This document shows positions 37,501 through 45,138 of a DNA stretch of 64,000 nt, one piece after another. Position 1 is the first letter of the stretch; each line of letters starts with the position of its first letter. The stretch lies in NCBI RefSeq assembly GCF_026810365.1, contig NZ_CP113948.1:1203001-1267000 (forward strand). The letters run 5' to 3'. The notes under the pieces were generated by a model that was not told the origin of the DNA, did no database searches, and worked only from the letters and a program-made list of their open reading frames with translations. The translations under genes were made by a program, and so were the position numbers. This DNA is from Flavobacterium praedii (lineage in GTDB: Bacteria; Bacteroidota; Bacteroidia; Flavobacteriales; Flavobacteriaceae).

Positions 37501-40500
37501 GATGAAACAACTGCAAAAGCAGTGGCATTAAACGCTGGATTGCACACTGTTACCGTTACCGATTCCAAAGGATGTAAAACTACTTGCGAAATTACCATCA
37601 CTCAACCTGATGTATTGTCTTGTAGCATCACTCAAGATGCGCCTGCCAAATGTTATGGTGATAGCAACGGTAAAGCAACTGTTACTGCCATTGGCGGAAA
37701 TGGAGACTATACTTACTTATGGGACAACGGTGAAACAACTGCTCAAGCGGTTGGTTTAAATGCTGGTTCACATACTGTAACCGTGACCGATAAATTAGGA
37801 TACAAAACAACTTGTAACGTAACCATTGGTCAACCAGAAGCGGTATTAACTTGTTCCATTATACAAAATAAAGCAGTTTCTGCTAATGGTTTAAGCGATG
37901 GCCAAGCAACTGTTACTCCTCTTGGCGGAAATGGCGGATACACTTATCTTTGGGACAACGATGAAACAACTGCAAAAGCAGTGGCATTAAATGCTGGATT
38001 GCACACCGTTACTGTTACCGACTCCAAAGGATGTAAAACCACTTGCGAAATTACCATCACTCAACCTGATGTATTGTCTTGTAGCATCACTCAAGATGCG
38101 CCTGCCAAATGTTATGGTGATAGTAACGGTAAAGCAACCGTTACTGCCATTGGAGGAAATGGAGACTACACTTACTTATGGGACAACGGCGAAACAACTG
38201 CTCAAGCGGTTGGTTTAAATGCTGGTTCACATACTGTAACCGTGACCGATAAATTAGGATATAAAACAACTTGTAACGTAACCATTGGTCAACCAGAAGC
38301 GGTATTAACTTGTTCCATTATTCAAAACAAAGCAGTTTCTGCTAATGGTTTAAGCGATGGCCAAGCAACTGTTACTCCTCTTGGCGGAAATGGCGGATAC
38401 ACTTATCTTTGGGACAACGATGAAACAACTGCAAAAGCAGTGGCATTAAACGCTGGATTGCACACCGTTACCGTTACCGACTCCAAAGGATGTAAAACCA
38501 CTTGCGAAATTACCATCACTCAACCTGATGTATTGTCTTGTAGCATCACTCAAGATGCGCCTGCCAAATGTTATGGTGATAGTAACGGTAAAGCAACTGT
38601 TACTGCCATTGGCGGAAATGGAGACTATACTTACTTATGGGACAACGGTGAAACAACTGCTCAAGCGGTTGGTTTAAATGCTGGTTCACATACTGTAACC
38701 GTGACCGATAAATTAGGATACAAAACAACTTGTAACGTAACTATTGGTCAGCCAAGTGCTCCTTTAAGTGCTACAGCGGTTATTGTAAACAACAATAATT
38801 GTGTTGGATGTAGTAATGGTTCTATTGACATTACTGTTACTGGAGGAACAACTCCTTATACTTTCTTATGGTCTAATGGAGCTATTACTGAAGATATTTC
38901 AAACTTACCAAATGGTACGTATAATGTTGAAATTACCGATAAAAATGGTTGCAAAGCCAATTATACTTATGTGATTTCAGAATCAAGCATCAACATTACT
39001 AAAGATGGAACTTATGTAGATTCCAATCAAGATGGTATTACCAATATAGGTGATGAGGTGACTTATAATTTTGTGATAACAAACACAGGAAGTGTACCTC
39101 TAACAAATATTACAGTATTCGATAACAATGCAGTTATCACAGGAGGGCCTATTGATATTTTGGCTCCTGGAGCAACAGATTCAACTACATTCTCAGGTAG
39201 TCATATCATCACACAAGATGATATCAATACAGGTTATGTGTACAATTTAGCAACTGTTACTGGTAAAGATCCAGAAGATAAAACCGTAACAGATACTTCT
39301 TCTGATCCTACGCCTTGTACTACTTGTCCAATCAATCCAGAATGTCCTGATTGTACTATTACTCCACTTGAACAAACTCCAGGTATCAATATTACCAAAG
39401 ATGGAACTTATGTAGATTCCAATCAAGATGGTATTACGAATATTGGTGATGTAGTTACTTATAATTTTGTAATTAAAAATACAGGAAACACCACTTTAAC
39501 GAATATAACTGTTACAGATAACAATGCTACTATAACTGGAGGACCAATAGCATCGCTTGCGGTAGGTGCAACTGATTCTACAACATTCTCAGGTAGTCAT
39601 GTAATAACTCAAGATGATATCAATACAGGTTATGTGTACAACTTGGCAACAGCTACTGGTATAGATCCAAAAGGAAATCCTGTAACGGATACTTCTTCTG
39701 ATCCTACGCCTTGTACTACTTGTCCAATCAATCCAGAATGTCCTGATTGTACTATTACTCCACTTGAACAAACTCCAGGTATCAATATTACCAAAGATGG
39801 AACTTATGTAGATTCCAATCAAGATGGAATTACGAATATTAGTGATGTCGTAACTTATAATTTTGTAATTAAAAATATAGGAAACACCACTTTAACGAAT
39901 ATAACTGTTACAGATAACAATGCTACTATAACTGGAGGACCAATAGCATCGCTTGCGGTAGGTGAAACTGATTCTACAACATTCTCAGGTAGTCATGTAA
40001 TAACTCAAGAAGATATCAATACAGGTTATGTGTACAACTTGGCAACAGCTACTGGTATAGATCCAAAAGGAAATCCTGTAACGGATACTTCTTCTGATCC
40101 TACGCCTTGTACTACTTGTCCAATTGATCCAGAATGTCCTGATTGTACTATTACTCCACTTGAACAAACTCCAGGTATCAATATTACCAAAGATGGAACT
40201 TATGTAGATTCCAATCAAGATGGAATTACAAATGTTGGAGATGTAGTAACTTATAATTTTGTAATAAAAAATACAGGAAACACCACTTTAACGAATATAA
40301 CTGTTACAGATAACAATGCTACAATCACTGGAGGACCAATAGCATCGCTTGCGGTAGGTGCAACTGATTCTACAACATTCTCAGGTAGTCATGTAATAAC
40401 TCAAGAAGATATCAATACAGGTTATGTGTACAACTTGGCAACAGCTACTGGTATAGATCCAAAAGGAAATCCTGTAACGGATACTTCATCTGATCCTACG

Positions 40501-43500
40501 CCTTGTACTACTTGTCCAATCAATCCAGAATGTACTGATTGTACTATTACTCCACTTGAACAAACTCCAGGTATCAATATTACCAAAGATGGAACTTATG
40601 TAGATTCCAATCAAGATGGAATTACAAATATTGGAGATGTAGTAACTTATAATTTTGTAATAAAAAATACAGGAAACACCACTTTAACGAATATAACTGT
40701 TACAGATAACAATGCTACAATCACTGGAGGACCAATAGCATCGCTTGCGGTAGGTGCAACTGATTCTACAACATTCTCAGGTAGTCATGTAATAACTCAA
40801 GAAGATATCAATACAGGTTATGTGTACAACTTGGCAACAGCTACTGGTATAGATCCAAAAGGAAATCCTGTAACGGATACTTCTTCTGATCCTACTCCTT
40901 GTACTACTTGTCCAATCAATCCAGAATGTCCTGATTGTACTATTACTCCACTTACCCAGTCACCTGGATTAGTAGTTATTAAAACGGCTACAACTTCAAG
41001 TTATAGCATTGTTGGGGATGTAATTAATTATACCATTATTGTAAAAAATACAGGAAATCAAACATTGCATCAAATAACAGTAAAAGATCCATTGACTGGA
41101 TTAGATACAATAATAGAAACATTAACACCAGGTGCCAATTCTGAGTTTACTCAAAGTTATACAGTAACTCAAGAGGATCTGAATAAAGGATCTGTTACCA
41201 ATGTAGCTAAGGCTGATGGATTTACACCAAATGAAACTCCAATTAGTGCTTCAGATGATGAAATTGTAAATGAAAAAACAAATCCAATTGATGCTGTAGA
41301 TGATAACGCCGGTATAATTGTTGGTGTGAATCAAATTACTCCAAATGTGATTAACGTATTTACAAATGATACTTTAAATGCATTACCGGTAAATCCTGCC
41401 GATGTCATCCTTACAACTGTAACTTCAAACCCATTCCTGCAAATGAATCCTGATGGTTCAATTGATGTATTGGCAGATGCTCCAGTGGGAACACAAACAA
41501 TGACTTATCAAATTTGTGAAAAATTAAATACAACTAACTGTGATACCGCAATAGTTACTGTTACGATTGAAGCTCCAAGTATAACTGTAGCAGGAGAAGG
41601 TACTTGCACAAATGACGTTCCATATTTTAGCTACACCACAACTGCTAATAATTTCACTCCAGTAAATGGATTGACTTTAACTTGGACAGACAGTAAAAAC
41701 AATGTTGTTGCTACAATGACAAACTTACCTTTAAGCGGAAAAGTATTATGGCCAGGTGCTGTAGTTGATGCAAATGGCAATGGAATCGATTGGCCAGGCT
41801 GGTTATTAGTTGATGGTAAATGGATAGAAGGTTCTGATGGATTCGAAAACCTAAGACCAACTGCATCCGTAACATTTACAGTAAATCCAAGTGAAACCAT
41901 TACAGTAAATTACCCACCATCAACTCCATACTGTACCGCTAGACCAGTATTTACAATTGATGCTGTTGATGATACTGCAGGGCCAATAGACGGCATAAAT
42001 GGCGCTACAAATGTTCTTAACGTATTCAAAAATGACACTTTGAATACCGTTGCAGTAAACCCTACAGACGTTACTTTAACTTTAGTAACAGCTGATCCAA
42101 CAGGATATATGACAATGAATACTGATGGCTCAATAGATATTAAAGATGGTACTCCTGCTGGAACTTATATTTTGACTTATCAAATTTGTGAAAATGCAGA
42201 CGAAGGAAATTGCGATACAGCCACTGTAACCATAACCGTTATTTGTACTGATAAAACTAAAATATCAGGTATTGTTTTCAATGCAGGTACAAACACTCCT
42301 TTGGCAAATGTTCCAGTAAATTTAGTACCACAAGGAACTACTACTGGACCAATCCAAATAAAAATTACCGATGCTCAAGGGTATTATAATTTTACAGGAA
42401 TGGTTCCTGGAGATTATTTGGTTCAAGTACAAGATGCCAATTTGAATGCTGCATATCAATTATATCCAATAAATTCAAGTTTATTTTTTACCACTTTAGA
42501 AAATTGTAAATATCAAACTCACGATTTTGGATATGACAAATCCGATCTACCAGTATTAGGAGACTTTGTTTGGTACGATGTAAATAACAATGGAATTCAA
42601 GATGAGTGGTTTGATGCAAACAATGACGGATTAGTAACTAAAAATATTCCAGATGCAAATGGAGGTTTTGATTACAGTAAATGGGAATGGATAGATCTAA
42701 ATGGTGACGGAAGCTATAAAGGATCTAATAATGTTGGAGAGTTGAATGCGGCCGGTTTTGGTAATGCAAAATCTCCAAATCTATTTGTAACGGGGCCTAA
42801 TGATTATAATAAAAGTGTAATCATTGGTATTCAAGGTTTCTGGAGAAACCGACCACCAGTTGGAGCATTTGGAGATTACAAAGTGGAATTAAAAATGGAT
42901 GCCAATTTAGAAGCTCAATCTTCAGCATTGGGAGCTACAGGATTGGTAAAAGTTTTACCAAATACAAGTAAAAAAGAAAATACTAAAAATACTGGCAAAC
43001 CAACAAGTTTCGAAGTTTGCGGCCCTACTAATGGCAACCCACAAACAGTTGCTGTAACAGCACTCGATCCAGTACACTTGGATATTGACTATGGTATAAG
43101 TTGCAAAATGTTTGACGACATACAAGCTACCAATGACGTCTTTAATGTAACACAATGTTCTATTCTAAACGAATTAAGAAATGCATTAACAAACGATTTA
43201 ATAAATGGATCTACTGCCAATTTAAGTGATTTTAAATTTAAATTATTAACGGCAATTAAACAATTTATTACAATTGATGAAAATGGAAATATAAAACTTA
43301 TTGACGGAATAGCTACTGGACAATATACATTTGACTATCAAGTGTGTGAAGCATCAAATACTGCAAATTGTAGTACTGCAACAATCACCATAAACGTTGG
43401 TGGAATTGAACCGGCAACAATTTCTAGCACTACTTGTAATGCAGATACAACTCCATTAGATCTTAACACATTATTGCCTGCTGATGTTGCAAGAACAGGA

Positions 43501-43992
43501 ACTTGGATTGATACTGATAATATAGGTGGCCTAAATGGTTCTATTTTAAATGCTTTTGGACTCCCTATCAATAAGTACAAATATGAATACAAACTGGCAG
43601 GCGATTGTCCACGTAGTATCTTCTTAGTTTTAGATGTTAATGATGATTGTAAAGTATTGGCGTGTAAATCGATTATTATACACAATGCGTTCTCAGCAAA
43701 TGAAGATGGTATAAATGATTATTTCAAAATTGAAAACTTAGAAGATAATCTTTGTTATAATAACTTTAGAGTTGAAATATACAATAGATGGGGTGTTCTA
43801 GTTTTTGAAAAAGATAATTATAACAACGAAGGTAATGCATTTAGAGGACGATCTGAAGGTAGAACAACTATTAATAAAAACGAAGGATTACCAACAGGAA
43901 CCTATTTCTACATTATTAGTTATGATACTTTTGACGGACAAGGAAAAACATTAAAAGTGAAAAAAGATGGTTATTTGTATTTAGTCAAATAA
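28549..43992 (+). CDS. Giant SprB-repeat adhesin with type B T9SS C-terminal domain (5147 aa)
   Basis: Layout by residue: signal peptide 1-32 (ends NAQ), N-terminal beta domain about 33-350, a DUF11-like domain about 353-464, eight 81-residue SprB repeats 470-1104, fifteen 153-residue double SprB repeats 1105-3399, one more SprB repeat to about 3480, five 132-residue DUF11-like repeats 3481-4140, a sixth DUF11 domain, two cadherin-like domains starting DAVDD, an SdrD-B-like domain with GDFVWYDVNNNGIQD, and a gliding-motility type B C-terminal domain 5039-5147 (NAFSANEDGINDYF, EIYNRWG). Such proteins are secreted by the type IX system and act as cell-surface adhesins, like SprB of gliding flavobacteria. 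The co-located PorP/SprF gene is the usual partner for type B domains. It is SprB-like; orthology to SprB is not claimed. Confidence 0.93.
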   Translation: MKNNYLNTVLKTIKFLLIMILIFGNVSITNAQNVTFAKRGISRTINGDFQMIGNTNLTLVSYTDSDNNSNNDMKVVDTDGDNSTTNSSSATLNFSTENGANINQTTILFAGLYWSGRTSDNVTDARKKQIKIKGPSGSYSNYTASEIRFPGTQNMYVGFVDVTSLVQSQRNGSYTVADMAVSTGNGGSIGYYGGWGMIVVYDNPQMNLRDISIFDGYAFIDGPDNTNFTLDVTGINTVKSGTVNMKMGLMAGEGDVGISGDYFEIKDQSNNWVRLSHADNSTTNFFNSSVYPRGTRNPDLKNNTGVDVSMFTIPNANNSVIKNEQTSASFRYGSTQDTYVIYCLTTSSDAYLPGIKLTKTCTPGCYSTAGSILSYRFEVKNDGNAPLNTVVVTDTKTSTPVYSSGDSNTNNILDINETWIFTANYTVTANDLNSSSIVNTAEVTAKDPQNKSVKASGSNTVFKAPTVAITSQTNVSCNGGANGTIDITASGGTGTYTYDWADLPGTNDLEDRTGLVAGTYKVTVKNPNGCASTELSVTITQPAAITVTNTKTDVLCFGASTGAINITASGGTGAYTYDWADLAGTNDIEDRTGLAAGTYTVTVKDANGCSTTALSVIISQPDSAVAVAKTSQTDVLCFGASTGAINITASGGTGAYTYDWADLVGTNDIENRTGLAAGTYTVTVKDANGCSTTALSVIITQPDSAVAVAKTSQTDVLCFGASTGAINITASGGTGAYTYDWADLAGTNDIEDRTGLAAGTYNVTVKDANGCSTTALSIIITQPASAVAVAKTSQTDVSCFGATTGAINITASGGTGAYTYDWADLAGTNDIEDRTGLAAGTYTVTVKDANDCSTAALSVIITQPASAVAVAKTSQTDVSCFGASTGAINITASGGTGAYTYDWADLAGTNDIEDRTGLAAGTYTVTVKDANGCSTAALSVIITQPASAVAVAKTSQTDVLCFGASTGAINITASGGTGAYTYDWADLVGTNDVEDRTGLVAGTYTVTVKDANGCSTAALSIIITQPTSAVAVAKTSQTDVLCFGASTGAINITASGGTGAYTYDWADLVGTNDIEDRTGLAAGTYTVTVKDANGCSTAALSVTIGQPEAVLTCSIIQNKAVSANGLSDGQATVTPLGGNGGYTYLWDNDETTAKAVALNAGLHTVTVTDSKGCKTTCEITITQPDVLSCSITQDAPAKCYGDSNGKATVSAIGGNGDYTYLWDNGETTAQAVGLNAGSHTVTVTDKLGYKTTCNITIGQPEAVLTCSIIQNKAVSANGLSDGQATVTPLGGNGGYTYLWDNDETTAKAVALNAGLHTVTVTDSKGCKTTCEITITQPDVLSCSITQDAPAKCYGDSNGKATVTAIGGNGDYTYLWDNGETTAQAVGLNAGSHTVTVTDKLGYKTTCNITIGQPEAVLTCSIIQNKAVSANGLSDGQATVTPLGGNGGYTYLWDNDETTAKAVALNAGLHTVTVTDSKGCKTTCEITITQPDVLSCSITQDAPAKCYGDSNGKATVTAIGGNGDYTYLWDNGETTAQAVGLNAGSHTVTVTDKLGYKTTCNITIGQPEAVLTCSIIQNKAVSANGLSDGQATVTPLGGNGGYTYLWDNDETTAKAVALNAGLHTVTVTDSKGCKTTCEITITQPDVLSCSITQDAPAKCYGDSNGKATVTAIGGNGDYTYLWDNGETTAQAVGLNAGSHTVTVTDKLGYKTTCNVTIGQPEAVLTCSIIQNKAVSANGLSDGQATVTPLGGNGGYTYLWDNDETTAKAVALNAGLHTVTVTDSKGCKTTCEITITQPDVLSCSITQDAPAKCYGDSNGKATVTAIGGNGDYTYLWDNGETTAQAVGLNAGSHTVTVTDKLGYKTTCNVTIGQPEAVLTCSIIQNKAVSANGLSDGQATVTPLGGNGGYTYLWDNDETTAKAVALNAGLHTVTVTDSKGCKTTCEITITQPDVLSCSITQDAPAKCYGDSNGKATVTAIGGNGNYTYLWDNGETTAQAVGLNAGSHTVTVTDKLGYKTTCNVTIGQPEAVLTCSIIQNKAVSANGLSDGQATVTPLGGNGGYTYLWDNDETTAKAVALNAGLHTVTITDSKGCKTTCEITITQPDVLSCSITQDAPAKCYGDSNGKATVTAIGGNGDYTYSWDNGETTAQAVGLNAGSHTVTVTDKLGYKTTCNVTIGQPEAVLTCSIIQNKAVSANGLSDGEATVTPLGGNGGYTYLWDNAETTAKAVALNAGLHTVTVTDSKGCKTTCEITISQPDVLSCSITQDAPAKCYGDSNGKATVTAIGGNGDYTYLWDNGETTAQAVGLNAGSHTVTVTDKLGYKTTCNVTIGQPEAVLTCSIIQNKAVSANGLNDGQATVTPLGGNGGYTYLWDNDETTAKAVALNAGLHTVTVTDSKGCKTTCEITITQPDVLSCSITQDAPAKCYGDSNGKATVSAIGGNGDYTYLWDNGETTAQAVGLNAGSHTVTVTDKLGYKTTCNVTIGQPEAVLTCSIIQNKAVSANGLSDGQATVTPLGGNGGYTYLWDNDETTAKAVALNAGLHTVTVTDSKGCKTTCEITITQPDVLSCSITQDAPAKCYGDSNGKATVTAIGGNGDYTYLWDNGETTAQAVGLNAGSHTVTVTDKLGYKTTCNVTIGQPEAVLTCSIIQNKAVSANGLSDGQATVTPLGGNGGYTYLWDNDETTAKAVALNAGLHTVTVTDSKGCKTTCEITITQPDVLSCSITQDAPAKCYGDSNGKATVTAIGGNGDYTYLWDNGETTAQAVGLNAGSHTVTVTDKLGYKTTCNITIGQPEAVLTCSIIQNKAVSANGLSDGQATVTPLGGNGGYTYLWDNDETTAKAVALNAGLHTVTVTDSKGCKTTCEITITQPDVLSCSITQDAPAKCYGDSNGKATVTAIGGNGDYTYLWDNGETTAQAVGLNAGSHTVTVTDKLGYKTTCNVTIGQPEAVLTCSIIQNKAVSANGLSDGQATVTPLGGNGGYTYLWDNDETTAKAVALNAGLHTVTVTDSKGCKTTCEITITQPDVLSCSITQDAPAKCYGDSNGKATVTAIGGNGDYTYLWDNGETTAQAVGLNAGSHTVTVTDKLGYKTTCNVTIGQPEAVLTCSIIQNKAVSANGLSDGQATVTPLGGNGGYTYLWDNDETTAKAVALNAGLHTVTVTDSKGCKTTCEITITQPDVLSCSITQDAPAKCYGDSNGKATVTAIGGNGDYTYLWDNGETTAQAVGLNAGSHTVTVTDKLGYKTTCNVTIGQPEAVLTCSIIQNKAVSANGLSDGQATVTPLGGNGGYTYLWDNDETTAKAVALNAGLHTVTVTDSKGCKTTCEITITQPDVLSCSITQDAPAKCYGDSNGKATVTAIGGNGDYTYLWDNGETTAQAVGLNAGSHTVTVTDKLGYKTTCNVTIGQPSAPLSATAVIVNNNNCVGCSNGSIDITVTGGTTPYTFLWSNGAITEDISNLPNGTYNVEITDKNGCKANYTYVISESSINITKDGTYVDSNQDGITNIGDEVTYNFVITNTGSVPLTNITVFDNNAVITGGPIDILAPGATDSTTFSGSHIITQDDINTGYVYNLATVTGKDPEDKTVTDTSSDPTPCTTCPINPECPDCTITPLEQTPGINITKDGTYVDSNQDGITNIGDVVTYNFVIKNTGNTTLTNITVTDNNATITGGPIASLAVGATDSTTFSGSHVITQDDINTGYVYNLATATGIDPKGNPVTDTSSDPTPCTTCPINPECPDCTITPLEQTPGINITKDGTYVDSNQDGITNISDVVTYNFVIKNIGNTTLTNITVTDNNATITGGPIASLAVGETDSTTFSGSHVITQEDINTGYVYNLATATGIDPKGNPVTDTSSDPTPCTTCPIDPECPDCTITPLEQTPGINITKDGTYVDSNQDGITNVGDVVTYNFVIKNTGNTTLTNITVTDNNATITGGPIASLAVGATDSTTFSGSHVITQEDINTGYVYNLATATGIDPKGNPVTDTSSDPTPCTTCPINPECTDCTITPLEQTPGINITKDGTYVDSNQDGITNIGDVVTYNFVIKNTGNTTLTNITVTDNNATITGGPIASLAVGATDSTTFSGSHVITQEDINTGYVYNLATATGIDPKGNPVTDTSSDPTPCTTCPINPECPDCTITPLTQSPGLVVIKTATTSSYSIVGDVINYTIIVKNTGNQTLHQITVKDPLTGLDTIIETLTPGANSEFTQSYTVTQEDLNKGSVTNVAKADGFTPNETPISASDDEIVNEKTNPIDAVDDNAGIIVGVNQITPNVINVFTNDTLNALPVNPADVILTTVTSNPFLQMNPDGSIDVLADAPVGTQTMTYQICEKLNTTNCDTAIVTVTIEAPSITVAGEGTCTNDVPYFSYTTTANNFTPVNGLTLTWTDSKNNVVATMTNLPLSGKVLWPGAVVDANGNGIDWPGWLLVDGKWIEGSDGFENLRPTASVTFTVNPSETITVNYPPSTPYCTARPVFTIDAVDDTAGPIDGINGATNVLNVFKNDTLNTVAVNPTDVTLTLVTADPTGYMTMNTDGSIDIKDGTPAGTYILTYQICENADEGNCDTATVTITVICTDKTKISGIVFNAGTNTPLANVPVNLVPQGTTTGPIQIKITDAQGYYNFTGMVPGDYLVQVQDANLNAAYQLYPINSSLFFTTLENCKYQTHDFGYDKSDLPVLGDFVWYDVNNNGIQDEWFDANNDGLVTKNIPDANGGFDYSKWEWIDLNGDGSYKGSNNVGELNAAGFGNAKSPNLFVTGPNDYNKSVIIGIQGFWRNRPPVGAFGDYKVELKMDANLEAQSSALGATGLVKVLPNTSKKENTKNTGKPTSFEVCGPTNGNPQTVAVTALDPVHLDIDYGISCKMFDDIQATNDVFNVTQCSILNELRNALTNDLINGSTANLSDFKFKLLTAIKQFITIDENGNIKLIDGIATGQYTFDYQVCEASNTANCSTATITINVGGIEPATISSTTCNADTTPLDLNTLLPADVARTGTWIDTDNIGGLNGSILNAFGLPINKYKYEYKLAGDCPRSIFLVLDVNDDCKVLACKSIIIHNAFSANEDGINDYFKIENLEDNLCYNNFRVEIYNRWGVLVFEKDNYNNEGNAFRGRSEGRTTINKNEGLPTGTYFYIISYDTFDGQGKTLKVKKDGYLYLVK
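29956..31860 (+). repeat. Eight tandem 243-bp repeats (81-residue SprB domains)
   Basis: Each unit encodes one Ig-like SprB repeat containing VLCFGASTGAINITASGG, YDWADL and DANGCST. The first copy is divergent; the others differ at few codons. Each copy keeps a pair of cysteines (CFG and NGC), so each can close its own disulfide. Confidence 0.9.
31861..38745 (+). repeat. Fifteen tandem 459-bp repeats (153-residue double SprB domains)
   Basis: Exactly 15 units of 459 bp with no insertion or deletion. Each encodes two related domains, one with VSANGLSDGQATV and one with KCYGDSNGKATV. Copies differ mostly at silent sites such as tccattata against tcaataatt. Each unit has six cysteines. The near identity makes the array a hotspot for copy-number change and for misassembly from short reads. 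Confidence 0.95.
38989..40968 (+). repeat. Five tandem 396-bp repeats (132-residue DUF11-like domains)
   Basis: Units begin INITKDGTYVDSNQDG and end with a cysteine-rich linker C-x2-C-x5-C-x2-C, as in CTTCPINPECPDC. The first copy is the most divergent; copies two to five are nearly identical at DNA level. Confidence 0.92.
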
Positions 43993-44001
43993 ATCCAAAT
44001 T

Positions 44002-44038
44002 AAAATACTCTGAGAAACAAAAAACCTCAGAGTATTTT
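44002..44038 (+). terminator. Terminator after the adhesin gene
   Basis: AAAATACTCTGAG pairs exactly with CTCAGAGTATTTT around an 11-nt loop. It probably reduces, but may not abolish, transcription into the PorP/SprF gene. Confidence 0.75.
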
Positions 44039-44135
44039 AAACTATCGCTAAATAAAAGATTAACACTAAATTGAAATACCCTCAAAACTAAGCTATTAAA
44101 GCAAATAGCCATTTTAAACCAACAAAAAGCTAACT

Positions 44136-45047
44136 ATGAAAACAAAATTATTTTCAATCGTTTTGATGTTTACAGCTATTGTGAGTTTTGCGCAACAAGA
44201 TGCTCAGTATACACAATATATGTACAACACAATAAATGTAAACCCAGCTTATGCAGGATCAAGAGGAGCTTTGAGCTTTTTTGCTTTGCATCGTACACAA
44301 TGGGTTGGGCTTGATGGTGCACCAATTTCTAACACTATTTCGGTTAATACTCCATTCAACAACAGTAGACTTGGTCTAGGTGTATCACTTGTAAATGATG
44401 AAATTGGACCATCAACTACTAATTCAATATCAACAGATTTATCATATACTATTCCTGTTTCTGAATCCTATAAATTATCATTTGGTGTTAAAGGAACTAT
44501 TAACTTATTTAATTTAGACATAAACAAATTAAATCCAAGTGATCAAGGTGATCTCCAATTTCAAAATTTTAACAACGATGTTTCACCAAATGTGGGTGCT
44601 GGAATTTATCTACATTCTGACAAAGCTTATTTAGGTTTTTCTGTTCCTAATTTCATAGAAACAAATACCTATAATGATAATGATGTTGCTATTTATAAAG
44701 AAAAAATAAACTATTACTTAATTGGAGGATATGTTTTTGATTTAAGTCCTACCATAAAATTCAAACCTACATTTATGACAAAACTTGTAGAAGGATCTCC
44801 CTTACAAGTTGATGTTTCAGGAAACTTTATGTTCAATGAAAAACTTACAGTAGGTTTGGCATATAGATGGAGTGCAGCCTTAAGTGCCATGGTTGGTTTT
44901 CATATATCAGAAGGTTTGTATATAGGATATGCATATGATTTTGAAACTACAGAATTAGACAATTACAATTCAGGTTCACATGAAATATTCTTACGTTATG
45001 AAATATTCAAGAAAAATAATAAAATAACAACACCTAGATTCTTCTAA
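44136..45047 (+). CDS. PorP/SprF family type IX secretion outer-membrane protein
   Basis: The 303-residue product has a signal peptide (ending VSFAQ, about residue 20) and begins QDAQYTQYMYNTINVNPAY, the family hallmark, followed by GSRGALSFFALHRTQWVGLDG. The rest alternates strands and glycine-rich turns of an outer-membrane barrel, ending SGSHEIFLRYEIF. Members of this family are needed to secrete or anchor adhesins that carry type B C-terminal domains, and are often encoded next to their substrate. It most likely serves the giant adhesin just upstream. Confidence 0.95.
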   Translation: MKTKLFSIVLMFTAIVSFAQQDAQYTQYMYNTINVNPAYAGSRGALSFFALHRTQWVGLDGAPISNTISVNTPFNNSRLGLGVSLVNDEIGPSTTNSISTDLSYTIPVSESYKLSFGVKGTINLFNLDINKLNPSDQGDLQFQNFNNDVSPNVGAGIYLHSDKAYLGFSVPNFIETNTYNDNDVAIYKEKINYYLIGGYVFDLSPTIKFKPTFMTKLVEGSPLQVDVSGNFMFNEKLTVGLAYRWSAALSAMVGFHISEGLYIGYAYDFETTELDNYNSGSHEIFLRYEIFKKNNKITTPRFF

Positions 45048-45138
45048 TATTTTCATTTATTAAGAAGATTTGGTAAAACATTGGATATGCAACTTTTAAA
45101 AACAAAATTATAGTTGTTTACTCTTAATAACAGATGTC

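Noticed and set aside
32024..38218. Many open frames of 75 residues at 459-bp steps in the second + frame of the array
   Set aside because: They are shadows of the repeated coding sequence, identical from copy to copy and out of frame with the adhesin.
31861..38745. Could the regular repeats be a CRISPR or satellite array?
   Set aside because: Units are 459 bp, fully coding in one continuous frame, and have no spacers.
42955..43685. Minus-strand open frames inside the adhesin C-terminal part
   Set aside because: They have no start context or family features and lie opposite a well-supported coding sequence.
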